DNA from: Diprion similis
Lineage: Eukaryota > Arthropoda > Insecta > Hymenoptera > Diprionidae
Reading direction: 5' to 3'
NCBI RefSeq assembly: GCF_021155765.1
Contig: NC_060112.1
Span: 20,274,001-20,338,000 of the forward strand
DNA length: 64,000 bases
Shown here: piece by piece, positions 12,661 through 25,314 of the stretch
How positions within the stretch are numbered: position 1 is the stretch's first letter
How the letters are laid out: every line of letters starts with the position of its first letter
Notes under the pieces: model-generated
What the model was told of the DNA's origin: nothing
The model's input: only the letters and a program-made list of their open reading frames with translations
Database searches by the model: none
Program-made: the position numbers and the translations under genes

Positions 12661-15600
12661 GATGATGGATCATCAACGTTGAGGCGAAGGCCGAGAATTG
12701 GAATGGTTAAATGGTCTGAAGGGAAGAAAAAGAAGAAAAAGAAGATGAAGAAGGAAGAGGAGGAGAGAAGAGGCATCGAAATACGAAGAGGAGCTGGAAC
12801 TTCACGAGGTCCATGACCGACCAGAGAGATCGCGGCGAAATCTTTCACGAATAGCATAACGAGATGGATGGACCGAACTCGACGTCTTTCAATTCTTCTA
12901 CTAGTATAAAGCTGCCCGGCTTATCGATTCCGTAATTTTTTGATATCAGGGTGATTCAATAAAAACAATTCTTTCTTCGCTCTTACCTCCTAAGATGTTA
13001 GTGTTTGTTGTAAAAAAAGATCCTCGCAAAAGATGAGTTCTCTAGCTCGAGTCTATTTATTTCTCACTTATTTTTCGTTGGTAAATTTCAATTTTTTCGT
13101 TAAAAGTTCAAATACTTCTTCGAGCTTTCCAAACCATGGTAAGTAACAAAGCGTAAAAAAATATTCAATACTTTGCGAGGAATTTCAACATTTAAGGAGA
13201 AGTGAAATTATTTCATGATAAATGAATAAGAAATGAAAATTAAAATAACGACCTTTTAGACTTTAGACTTTACCACCATTTATTCGCATTAGCCTGCATT
13301 ATAAATTCAAGTATCGTTGATCCTCTGGCATGAATTATGCTTTCCAACGACAAAATTCTGCTCGAACATCAAAGACAGAGGAAAACTTCAGCACGACTAG
13401 ACTCGCTGAAAGTAACATATCCAATTATCGAAATCGAGGGTCAGTTAAATTAGAGCCCGTGGTCAGTTTGGCAGACGATAATTAGAGCCGATATTCATCC
13501 TTGGATTAGTTTTCGCACTGCAAAAAAAATGCCCGATATTTCGTTGATAGCCGAACCTCGACTCGACGTTTATTGTCCTCGAATTTTCTACCCACGTCCG
13601 CAAGTTCCCATTTACGGCATATGGATGCGAATGCTGGTTTGAAAAATTACGACTAACGTCGAGTGTCAGGTTGATTAATAAGCCCGGTACTAACATGCAG
13701 ACGATATATATAAGGACTGTATGAAAGATCGAGAAGCCGGAATAATTTCACTCTTAAACGTTTAAGGAGGATGAACGGATCTCGCCTATTATACTGTATA
13801 TCAGAAGTTAGTAACGGAGAAGAAAAGTGTTTTAAAAAAAATCGCCAGCAATGTTATTTGCACGAATGATGATGAACTCGAATGAAACAACATCAGAACC
13901 ACGTGATAGAAATGAATCGATTACGATTAGCGAATTTCAATGGCAGAAGTGTAAGATTTCTTGAACGTGTTCCAAACAATTTGCAACGAGACAGTCGATG
14001 AGTAAAATAAGCTAAAGAACATTATAATCGGATCAAAAAAACCAGAGTTTCTTTATCTTAATCCTTTTTTTTTTTTGTTGTCTTTCCTGTTATATTCAAT
14101 GTAAAATCCTGAATTTTTTTGTACTTTTAGATACAACAATACTTGGACTTTAGAATGATTAGGATTTTTTGTGAACCCATAATTGTTATAAGTGAGAATA
14201 TGCAAAATAAAGTATTTTCGTAAACATAATTCGTTAGCGAGGAAATTTGATACTAAATCTGTATTAAAAACGCTTGAAATTCATTAGTTGACAAACAGAA
14301 ATCTCAGAGTAGCCATTAGATTTACAATATTCAATGCATAGGGGTAGTTTTCACCCTCCTTGGAGTACATATAGATAGTATCGGGGTTTGCACCTATTCA
14401 AAATAAATATTCGTATGAATCTCATCCAATTTACCCAATTTTCACCTCGTTTTAGGGGTTCTTTGTAGTTTTATTAAATTTCGACATCAGATTCGCATTC
14501 AGTGTCAAAAAATAGATTTGAACCGTATAATTGCACTTCCATGTAAAAAAAAACTTGGTGGAAAGGGTTAAATAATTTTGGTTAAAAGTAATTTTTTCAA
14601 ATCATTCCACAGCATGTAAATAGGGAAGTTATTCCATTCGAGTTCATCCATCATTAGCGTAGATAATATTTCTAGATTTTTTAAAGGTTTTTTTCCCAAG
14701 TCTTATCTTCGATATCGGTTTTCGAGATTCGTTATTACGCGGTTGCTTGTTTGAACAAGTTAAAATAAAAAAAAGTGCAACAATATACAGTCCACGAGCT
14801 AGAAAAAAAAAAACGAGGAAAATATTAACGTCACGTTATGGCCGTTGGCAGCAGAGTTAAGCACCGTTACTGCAGGTATTACACCGCGTGCTTTCAGAGA
14901 CAGGTATGCAGAGGCTATGTAATAATGATCAAGCGTCAGCATAATTTATTCGCATACACCAAAAGTCCGTAAAATCTTTTTTTAATCCGACCCAAACGTC
15001 TTCAGGCCCCGTAAAATGTTTCATTCTCAGATATTTACCGATAAATTTGGAAGCCAAAGTGTTTCGCCAAAGCGATCGAGATGTCAGTATCGTTCGAAAT
15101 CATTTCATAATTTTTCTGGAATTATTTTGATTTACAATACTTGAAATCATCACTTAGTAATCTCTGAAATCACACTGTGAGATCAATAATATTAAAATAA
15201 AATTCCGACTTAGTAATCATCAAGGATTACTCTAATCTGTTTCTAATCTTAAGAAATCATATGAAATTTTATAAATCATGAGAAACCACGTAATTATAGT
15301 GAATTACTTATTTGTCAAGCAATCTCTGGCTGATGTTGTGTTTCTACCGAAAATTTCTACCATATTGAACGATCAAATCTTATCTCTCGTAGAGAAAATG
15401 TCTTGACGATGCCACACAGATCGAGACAGATAAGTCACAACGCTGCTGATATTCACAGTCACGAATCCAAAGCTCCAACGATTCATACCAGCGTAACACT
15501 GATTACTCGTAATCTAGTCGAGTGATTCAGATTGACGCGTTTTTTTTTTTTTTTTTTTTTTTTTTTAATGGTTTGCAGAAATTTTTTACCCGATACCGAA

Positions 15601-16560
15601 ATTTGCATGCGCAAAATAAGACAGAAACATTAAAAAATATAAAGAAACAAGATTGAAAATTCAGTAGGTATTCGAAGGTCAGTCGAAGATCAAAATTTAA
15701 TAATAAGTAATAGCTTTATAAATATAACTAATGAGTAATTATATAAATTTGGATGATGTCTAAATTTAGAAATTTGCATATGAATCAGAAATTATAATTA
15801 TTCGCAATGACGAGACGTTTGGAATTGGAGAAAATTATCAAAACTTTAACGAGAAAAAAAGCTCACAATTGAACAAGCAATTTTTCATTGAATTCAAGGA
15901 AACCGATTGCGTGAATTGTCAAAGAAATTAGTTATCGACCGCAAAATATGAAGCGAGAATCATGACTCACGTAATTCGTTTCTTAGACATATGTGGCGAT
16001 ATAACTTTTATCGCAATATAATTTCCAGAATCCCGGTATTCAAAGAATTCGCATATAATCGGTTGCTCGTTTCACTCATTGTTCATAATGTAAATATAAA
16101 TATATATATGGTATAATTATTATAATATGCAACAATGATCATCGTTTAATTCTTCGGTGTCTCGAGAAACGATGATTTGAAATGAAAAATACAATTTATT
16201 TCAATTTCCTATTTTTCTTTTTTCTCTCTTTCTTTACGTTTTCTTCCGAATATCTTATCTAATCAGAGAGATATACAGCACTACTCGTAAAAATCATAGT
16301 CGTTGATCATCGTGACATCAACAGATTGTCCGTTACTTTCCTCATATCCACTCATTTTCTTTTACTTATCATCATTAAAATGTATTCTCGAATTTATTGC
16401 AAACTCGTGCCCATTACAAATCCAAATATTCCTCTATAACCATACATAGATATTGTTTCTAAAAATTTCTTTATAATACATTTGCGTACAATATAATAAC
16501 AGAATTAAAAAAAAAAACTTACGACGTCCCAATATATCTTATGAGTGAAAACATAAATGA
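12661..16560. other. AT-rich non-coding segment
   Basis: No gene recognised. Contains a T27 run (15,540-15,566) and short homopolymers. Sequence around 14,340-14,500 looks like possible decayed repeat but has no visible ends. Confidence 0.45.
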
Positions 16561-16580
16561 CCAACCCACGTGTTTCATTG

Positions 16581-16581
<1 letters not shown>

Positions 16582-16627
<46 letters not shown>
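16582..16627 (+). repeat. TAA microsatellite
   Basis: About fifteen consecutive TAA units. Confidence 0.9.
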
Positions 16628-16630
<3 letters not shown>

Positions 16631-16887
16631 GAACACAGGTATAGTAGATAAAATTCTAAACGCATGGCGCGCGAGTTAATTATCGACAAAATTAGAACAG
16701 GGAATAATTTTAACCCGAATCGAGTAGAACGAAGGTAGGTTATACCCAACTGACCGTATATAGTCAGAGCGACAAGAATCCGGGCATTGGGTACCTACGT
16801 TGTGTAAAATCGCAACGACGTGTATATCGCTGTGGGTTACACGCTGCGTACGGAGTATATAGAGATATACAAGACGGGGCGAGACGA

Positions 16888-16907
16888 GGGGAGGGGGAGG
16901 GGAGGGG
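16888..16907 (+). other. G-quadruplex motif
   Basis: Four G-runs of 4, 5, 4 and 4 separated by single A residues, the pattern of a stable short-loop G-quadruplex. Confidence 0.8.
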
Positions 16908-19027
16908 ATTCCCCGCGATTTTGCACGTCTAAAAGCGTCGTCTTCGCCGTGTCCGTCCGTCCCTCAGCAACCACGGAGAACTCGTGACGGTGGAGGATAA
17001 AGTGCGCGTCGGGCCCAAAAAGGACTCGGGACCGAAGGAGAGGGGGAGGAAAAAAAATGGGGCTAAAGCCACGCGTCAACGATACAATATATATATATAT
17101 ATATATACATATATAGGTATATCTACTTATGGCGCAAAAGCAGAGCAACAACAAAAGCGAATTAAGAAAAAAATAGGTACAAAGGAAAGACGGTGAGTCA
17201 TCCGCTGCTGCATAAGACCCGTGTAACTATGCAGTGACACATGCACAATACTCGAATCGAAAGAATGTTCTAGAACTTTCTTTATCGGCATAAAACAAAT
17301 TCATAAAGTATTATATGGATGTTTGATACGTAAGACGTTGATTTAACCTGAACAAATAATTTATACTAGGATACCGATCGCAGCATCTTCAGTAATTAAC
17401 AATTTATTATTTATTTATTTATTTTTTTTTTTTTTTCTGATTGTCCGGAAAAACTGATGTAACCAAGCCTCTGATTATACTGCTGATCTTTGAAAAAAAT
17501 ATGGGTTCGAAATCACGTTGGGCGGTTGGTTTATTGGCTCTTGCAATCGGACGCATGGATGTTGTGACAATTCGTCGCTGTCGTCGTCGGGGGGATAAAA
17601 AGACAGGCAGGTGTGTACCGAACACCGGTTAGTCTAAACTCAAATCGATAGTATACAGCAGTGCGTGCATCGTACTCACGTGAATTGAGTCATGCACGTA
17701 TATCGAGCACGCCACATTTTTAACGACATTCGGGGAAACGGGAGGATTTAAGACCTGCAATAGCGAGAGAATCGATATTTTCACCTTTCGAATTGGAAGC
17801 ACCGATTTCCTAGGAATTCTTTCCGCCTCGTGCCACTCCGTATACGGCAAGCTCTAGGCGGTGGGTGAAAAGCTTCGTTGCTAATGAAATCACGTGAAAA
17901 GACATCCGATGAGGAGAAGGGACGTTTGAAAAGTTAGTATCTATAAGTACGTGATCGATACGTAAGTAGTTTGATCGTCGTACGAAGAATCGAACAACAA
18001 GGCGACCCTGAATGTTATCTTTCCTGCCGTTTGTGTGCAAAAAAGCTTCGCTTCAAAGTACGTAAAATAGTACGCATAGGTGCATGCGAGAAAAACGCTT
18101 TTATTTTGCTTCGGCGGGAAAAAACTTTAGTTTCTCTTTCCCTCTCTCGAGAGAGGTCCCAAAAATTCCCAACAAACTTCTGGCTCGAGTCGTTCTTACA
18201 TTTTCCCGCGAAGACAATGGGCTAAGGTTCAGTCGTCGACGGTGTATGAATGTCGCCTACATAGAGGAGCACGTTAAGCAGTACGTCGTCTCGTTAGTAG
18301 GTATAATACAGTACATGTACAAATGTGTATAAGACGCGTTACATGTGTGGTAAATGTATAAAAGACAATTCCATGAATGAATTTCAATTGCTACGAAATA
18401 CGTGGATCATACAGTTGTTAAGGTAGCTCCACGCTCAATTTAGACAAACACATTAGACTAACCTCGTCTTGAACCTCTGCGTGTCATCTTGACCGGCCCA
18501 CATATTTTCTCCTTGTAATATGCGATGAAAAGACTTCTGAACTTGACGAATCTCCTCCTTCTCCTAGTCGGTCGACAGTCTGATCGCTCTTAACAGACTC
18601 GGTAGAATTCCGGGTTAATTGGTTCGGGTCAGATCAGAGCTCTGACGTTTCGTTCTATTACAAGTTCCAGATTATATAAACAATGCGTTGTGGGTAGGTT
18701 ACTGATGTCGATCAATCTATAGCACAATTACGTTTTCACAACTTGTCGTAAAGTCTACCTTCTACGGTAGCTTCTTATTGTCAATGATGATGTTGTAAAC
18801 GATCTGACACTGACTCTCCTTCTTCTTACTCTGCTTAGCCCGCTTCTTATCTGGTAACGCGAAGCGGTGATATACAGTAGCTACTACTGATAATGAGTAA
18901 AGATCAGAAGAGAGCTTTCTTCCGATTGTGTGTATGTAACTTGGCAACTTCTACAGAACAAGTACAAGTACAAGGTGGCGGTGCAGAAGCGTGTACGCGG
19001 CGACAAGAACTCGCGAGTAGTCTTCTC

Positions 19028-19072
19028 GGTTGGCTGACTGGCTGGCTGGTTGGTTGTTGGTTGGTAGGTTGT
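19028..19072 (+). repeat. GGCT/GGTT tetranucleotide repeat
   Basis: Variant GGCT and GGTT units in tandem with minor interruptions. Confidence 0.75.
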
Positions 19073-19330
19073 GGAATACTGGAGAAGAGATTGTGTGTGC
19101 GGGCCGAGTGGATCGGCCGGTGCGCTGAGCTGGCTTGATGGGTGTGGAAGTGTGAGTTGCGTCGGCGACTCTGCCCAGCTATGAAAACGCGGACGCATAC
19201 ATTGAAGAACGCCTCCAACGACGACGTACGTACGGTTAAGTTCACACGTGCCACTCGATTGATCGGCGACAAAGTTTAAGCTCGTTACTCGAGGTTTCGT
19301 CGAAAGCTGAATGTTTCGTGAATATTCGGC

Positions 19331-21040
19331 TAATTTCTTGCTACAAATGTCTGATTCATGATATTATGCACCTTGCATCTCGCGACGTGGATACGAGATT
19401 GAAGTTGGTGAGGAGGAAGAGGTTGAGGGAAGTAACGTTAACGTCGTAGGAACATCGGGAAGATATTTATAGTTTTGCAAATTTTAGAATGACTTTTTTA
19501 AGGAGTTGGATTTGAAAAATATTGCTATTTTTGGTTTGGTTAATGGTTTACTACATTTCGGGCAATTCTAACGGTGCGAAACTAAGATTTTTCTTAAACG
19601 TGCATCGTTAATATTCTAAAGATGCCAATTAAAGATTTTTTCTCATCGTTTTCCGTTACGTTAACGTTATTAACTACTTCATGGATACCTCGGACATGGA
19701 TTGTGACTCGATACTTCCAAGTCATTCTTGCCGAAAATACACGAAACGTTAAGTTATCGCGCTATCTCAACGAATACTTCGAATGCGAGAACGTCAAGAT
19801 GATCAGCTCGTGTATTTTTCGAGTGATTTGCGTCTTCTGACAAGTTTCTTCTTTCCTTGACTTTGCTACTTTACATTCCTCTTCTGTATTTGGTCTGTGG
19901 ATTGTCTTTCTGCGCGACAGTCAAGGTCGACTGCAATGCTTAATCTGGATCCAGGTTAAGCATAACGTCATAAAGATGAATCGCTTTATCGTGAGACAGT
20001 ATCGTGTTCTTTATCTTTATCTTTTTTTATCATTCTTGTACACATATCAACTTTTATTTATGAATTTTTTTACTGCATTCAAGAAATAAGCAATGCGTCA
20101 GTAAAATAATTTGCTAATTTTTTTTTACTACGTAGCTATACGACTTTCAACTCCTGAATAGAAAATTGTCTCGCGAGAATTATTCCGCGTTCCATTTCGA
20201 AACAGTAAATAAACGAAATGATAGCCGCGGGAAGAATCTAATTTTTATTCAAATTCAATCAGAAATCGTATCATTAATCAGAATTCATCATAATTGCAAT
20301 TTGTTAAAACTGTCCACTATAAAGTGCCCCGTACACGATTTTGAGCAACCCCGACTGCATAGCAGGCGTTTACTCAAAATCAACTTATTTCTATACCTCG
20401 TACGGGAGAAAGATAATTAATTTACAGGATAAAAATAGCAAAAAGATCTAACATTGCAATAATGAGAAAATAAAGTATGACCAACAATTATAATCACATC
20501 AAGTGGCAGTTATATATCACCTTTTCTTGTAATTCCAACAATATTTAAACCATTGTTGATAAGTATATCCGACTTTATCGCACTTTTGTAGTAACTGTTG
20601 TCGAATAAAATTTCTTTGAATATGGATTTGAAAAACGGGGTAAAAAAAAAATGGGAAAACGAGTTGATACAGGGTCTGTTGTGCGAGCGGGGTTGAAGTT
20701 TCGAAACCCGAAGGCTCAAAAAGTTCCGAAATTCAAGATTCCTAAAATTCAAATTCCGATAAATCAAAAATTCCGCTAAATAAAATATACTCATAAATCA
20801 TAGTTTCCTCAACGAGTGAGTGTTAAAAACTAGAAAACCCAAAAATCATAATACCCAGAATTCCGAAGATAAAAATACCGAAAATCCAAAACAAAGTAAA
20901 ATCAAAGCTGCAAAATATCGTCAAGCCAAAAAAATTCACAGAATTGAAAATCTATTTCAATGTTATTCGTAAAAGTTTGACTTCTTTACACCAAGTTTCG
21001 CTACCAAAATATTCGTAATTTGACGTTTTCGAAACTTTAC
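19331..21040. other. AT-rich non-coding segment with degenerate tandem repeat
   Basis: No gene recognised. The part from about 20,690 to 20,905 is made of decayed short units resembling CCGAAATTCAAAATTC. Confidence 0.45.
20690..20905. repeat. Degenerate short-period tandem repeat
   Basis: Repeated variants of TTCCGAAATTCAA and similar 12 to 16-base units. On the minus strand they translate to recurring R-N-L-x-F-R-N residues, which reflects the repeat and not a gene. Confidence 0.5.
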
Positions 21041-21278
21041 AAATTCCGAATTTCCGCCCCCTGTCGTGTGTACGGACCTTTCGCCGAGGGTTGCAACAAT
21101 CCACAGCTACAAAAGTGTGCGTGTTTCGCGGTGGTGGCAATACAATACCATAAACTTTCTGACCCACGCACCGGCCTCACGACCATGCAACGAACGTGGC
21201 TGTAGGCAGGCCGCACAATCACCCAGGCGAGAGAGACTGTCTCTACTTTTTCCCTGTACAGTACAGTGTGTATATATA

Positions 21279-21284
<6 letters not shown>

Positions 21285-21321
<37 letters not shown>
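21285..21321 (+). repeat. TG/GA compound microsatellite
   Basis: About fourteen TG units followed by GA units. Confidence 0.9.
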
Positions 21322-21687
21322 CAGGAGAACAAAGGGCGGCAGAAAATGCGTCACGAGACTAGCTCGCGCGAACTGCCGGCAAGGGAAAAGTGTGCGTGCC
21401 AAGAGGATCCCGTGGCATTACGAGGACTTTAAGTACAGTGATTAGAGTATGTATAGTATATACGTGGCGGTGGTTATTCCAGGAGGATTTTCTCGCGGCG
21501 GCGAGTCCGAGGAAATAGAGCGCGAACCTTACCATCCGTCACGTAGGTCATGCCTACTGCAATGTGTGTATATTAGGGTGGTTCAGAAAAAATATAGTTG
21601 AAAATTTCCGACCGTAGCACTTCCGAAAAAGTTTTTTTTAGACTTTTAGAAAGAAAGATTCTGGGATGGGGGTGAAAACTTGAATGA

Positions 21688-21880
21688 GTCAATATTGCGA
21701 ATGGCCGATAATAATAGAAATTTCAAACACATGTGAAAATAAGAAGACGAAAGATGAAAGTGTCGCTGATTAGAATGACTAGTAAAACCAGTGATTCAAG
21801 ATTTCCAAAAATTTATCTTTCGTCATTTTATTTTCACATGTTTGAAATTTCTATTTTTATCGGCCATTCGCAATATTGAC
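21688..21880. mobile_element. Foldback (long inverted repeat) element
   Basis: The left arm starting GTCAATATTGCGAATGGCCG (21,688) recurs as its reverse complement ending CGGCCATTCGCAATATTGAC (21,880). Arms are about 65 to 70 bp and nearly identical, separated by about 55 bp. The left flank GGGTGGTTCAGAAAAAA resembles transposon ends, so this may be the core of a larger non-autonomous element whose right end is lost. No coding capacity. Confidence 0.6.
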
Positions 21881-22076
21881 CCTTCCAAATTTTGACGCCC
21901 GTCCAGATTTTGTCTAAAGAGAAGCGTTCTAGGCTAGGTGTAAGATCGCGTTCGTTTGATTTTTCATTTTTTTTCAATTTTTTTTTTTTTTTTTCGAATG
22001 TAAAAAAAAATTTTTTTTATCACGATTCTGTATAAATTAAAAAAAAAAAATGTATAAAAGTGGGAAATCAACCGAC

Positions 22077-22109
<33 letters not shown>

Positions 22110-22110
22110 T
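22077..22110. repeat. TA microsatellite
   Basis: TA dinucleotide tract with one CA interruption. Confidence 0.85.
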
Positions 22111-24786
22111 TCGAATACATATATGTTTTGTACGATACTTAGCCACTAATTACAAATTTAGTAATTACATGTAACCTTCGCATAATAATAAGAATTTCAA
22201 ATGAAGTGTGTGAAGAAATATGAATTTCAAAATAAAAGAAAAAAAATGAATGAAATTATGAAAAATTTACCAAACACGTCTGCGATGTTACGTACAAGAG
22301 TTAATTTACTAAATGGAAAGGCTTTTATTCATAATTAGTTAGTTGGCTGATTATATTATACATGTATCTTATAGTTCGCAATATTATAAATATACACTTC
22401 GCGTGTTTGTTCAACGATGCGTGACTTTTATTTTTTTTTTTATTTTTTTTTTTTTTTTGCAAAGGCGTTATTGTGTCTGTTTTTCATTTTTTGCTCCCAT
22501 TCTTTGTGCCTAAAATTAGAGAGATTTTTCCTTAATCAGTCTGGCGATAATCACCGGTGCAAAATGAGCACGCGTCGGTCGTATCTCGTTAGTCTGCTTT
22601 AAAAAGGGGTGGCGGTGCAGCACGGAGCCCTTCAGAAAAGGGTTGTGACACTGATTCATGCATCACGCGTCGGCGGGTTGCAATTATTCGCGAAAAACGC
22701 AATTACGACGTTGATCAATTCACGTATAAAATCATCCGATGCAACGATTTGTTTTAATGGAACTGCGACGATCCATACTTTTTACAATATTCACGCTACA
22801 CGCGGGTCAAGACGTCGCAACGTTAATCTATATATAATCTCTCTCTCTCCCTAACAAGAATTTCGCAACAATATTTGTATGTTTTCATTATCGTGAAATA
22901 TTTTAGTTACAGTCGTGAATTCATACATATTTATAAATGCATAACGTGATAAGGCAATCATATTTTTTTTAAAATGACTCAAGAAGTTGGCTTTGCAAAA
23001 TATTAATATATTTTAAATTTATCATGGTTTACTTTTCAGATATTCCTAAAGGTGGGAAGTAACGGTGTTTTTTTTTCTTAATATAAATCGTTACAGTAAT
23101 GTTACTAGCTTCGTCCTCATTTAAAAATTCTGATAAAAACGTGAGTTTCGAGAATCACAAATGATTCTTTTTCGAATCGTGCTATAATTTATTCCGCTTT
23201 GGTATTCGCTTCGCTTCTTCGTAGAAGGCGGGTTTTTTTTTTTTTATTATTATTGTTTTATTTATTTATTTATTTTATTTTTTTTCAAGAAAATTTTTCT
23301 CAAGAACTCTGCAAATATTTGTCATAAATGGTATGCAGATAAGTAAGTAGGTATTATATATTGGTTTGAATTTCGTGATTGGAATTTCTTATTATAAATA
23401 TATACATTATACGAAAATATGATATGAGTACTGAATAATAAATAAATCAGAATTTAATGATCATACGAAGATAATGAGAAACAAAAAGAAATACTTGCTA
23501 CATATAAAATTATATAAGGTACCTACGTCATTTTTATTTCTATTTCCGTATTAGGTGCATTTTTTTCAAATAAAATATTACGTACCCTTCAGTGATGAAA
23601 ATTGCACCGACGATTGAAACAGCCCGAGTAAAAAGAAGCAGCAGCGCGAAAGTTTAATCATTTCACGGTAAAGCAGCGCGTTTTTACCTTCGACAGGCTG
23701 GGATAAGGAATAATCATTGCAGACAAATTTTTTTTCAAACCCATAACTTTCAGTCGGTTTATGCATGTGTCTTGTAACAGTAATGTAAGGATACCTGGAA
23801 ACCCGATAATTCAACTATAATGGAGGGTGAGTAAAGTGCAGCCAACAATCCCAGATTGTACGTACAGAGTACATTTCAGAGTCTACATTTGTTTTCACCG
23901 CGGTTGAGAGAAATGCACTCTTGAAAATTCTGTCGATATTGCTTGAAACAACAAGACTTATACGACAGAAAGAAAAACCTAAACGAGGTTCGAAGGTAAA
24001 TTCTTGCATCGTAAAAAAAAAAAAATCGACAGCTCAATATATGAAAAAATTTGTAAATTGATAACATAATTTGATAATAGCGACTTGGAGAAAATGCAGA
24101 ATTCAAAAATGGAGAATAATTATTGCTACAAATTTGAATAACAAAAAATCAAATTTTTCAAATATTTTCTTACCCAGTTCTGCAAGGCTTTGCAAAAGTT
24201 TATACGACTAGCAGATAATGGTAAGCCTTGAGGGAATAAAAACTCGCATGATGCGGTTAAAAAACGGCGGATTTCCTCTTATACAAGTTTTGCAACGTGT
24301 CAGGCTGCACACAAGTTATTCATACGAGTCAGTACTTGTACATACATAAGCGGTCGAATTAGTTGTGCAATTTTTTTTACCACGTATTATAGGGTAAGCA
24401 AACTCGACTCGGTCGCTTTTGTTGTACAAAGTACGAAATACAAAGCAGCGGAAGTAATTCCTTACTTGATTGATTGTTTACGTTTCACTCCAACTTTACT
24501 CGACGAATGTGTTGTTCAAGTACACCGAACGTTACACGCGTAACTTACTACACACGAATTGCGACTTCGCATTCTCGAAAATAAATTCTTGTCAAGTATT
24601 GATGAGAACTAGAAGATTTCTGAATTTAAAAAAACTTTCCCGATGGATCAGAATTGTAAAAACCCATATCCTGCACGTTTGTTTAATTTTGAACATGTTT
24701 TATTTACACCCCCAAAGAATTTTATTGGCTGTAAAAATAATTCAAACAGAGTTCATAATCGGAATTGCAATTAATTTTTTTCGATT

Positions 24787-24818
24787 ATTCGATTAATTGA
24801 GGAAAGAATTAATCGAAT
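24787..24818. other. Perfect inverted repeat
   Basis: ATTCGATTAATT and its exact reverse complement AATTAATCGAAT flank an 8-base spacer. Each arm contains a TTAATT homeodomain-type core. Confidence 0.7.
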
Positions 24819-25287
24819 TTAACGATCAATCGATCAATCAGTCTCATCCCAAATCGAAGCAGAATTTTTTCTTTCTCCTACAAAAATCCCGATTCGATTG
24901 CTTAGAATTTAAAGAATCGTAAAAAATTTTACAAAATAAAAAAATGTATTCCAGCCTGACCGAATCGTCGCGTAATAATTTGTCAAACGTTTCGAAATTG
25001 ACCGGCTGAATGATGACGGAAGAAAAAAATATGTGCATTCCTTGTAAACTTTCGGATTAAACGATATTGCAAAAGCACTGGGGAAAAAGTTGCACCAGGA
25101 TTGGCCGCAGTGCATTGTCCCTGCAGGATCGCGGCGCCTACAGTCTCCTCACATTCGCCAACGCAACTCCGAAGGACTGGCCATATATGGATTCTGTCTG
25201 CGGCTCCTTGATTCTAAGGCCTAGGGCATGCAGGAGTGTGCAGGTAGGATAATGATATACGTACGCTTTTCGCTTATGTATTACACG

Positions 25288-25314
25288 TCACACACACTCA
25301 CACACACACACACA
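25288..25314 (+). repeat. CA microsatellite
   Basis: CA dinucleotide run with a single CTCA interruption. Confidence 0.85.

Larger units (their letters stand above)
16640..19330. other. Higher-GC non-coding segment, promoter-like in composition
   Basis: Noticeably more CpG than its flanks. It includes a G-quadruplex motif (16,888-16,907), a TA tract (about 17,088-17,116) and a GGCT/GGTT repeat (19,028-19,072). Around 18,463-18,563 on the minus strand all three frames are open between an AG and a GT, so no frame can be preferred and I do not call an exon. It may be a promoter or 5-prime region of an unrecognised gene. Confidence 0.3.
21041..22600. other. Non-coding segment with microsatellites and foldback element
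   Basis: A GC-richer part (21,050-21,540) holds a TG repeat (21,285-21,312) running into GA, then a foldback element, homopolymers and a TA tract (22,077-22,110). No defensible coding exon. Confidence 0.4.

Noticed and set aside
18463-18563. Possible minus-strand exon between AG and GT with a charged open frame
   Set aside because: All three frames are open over most of it and the acceptor lacks a pyrimidine tract, so composition alone explains it.
25070-25250. GC-richer block bounded by AG and GT
   Set aside because: No frame gives recognisable protein, and both strands read about equally well.
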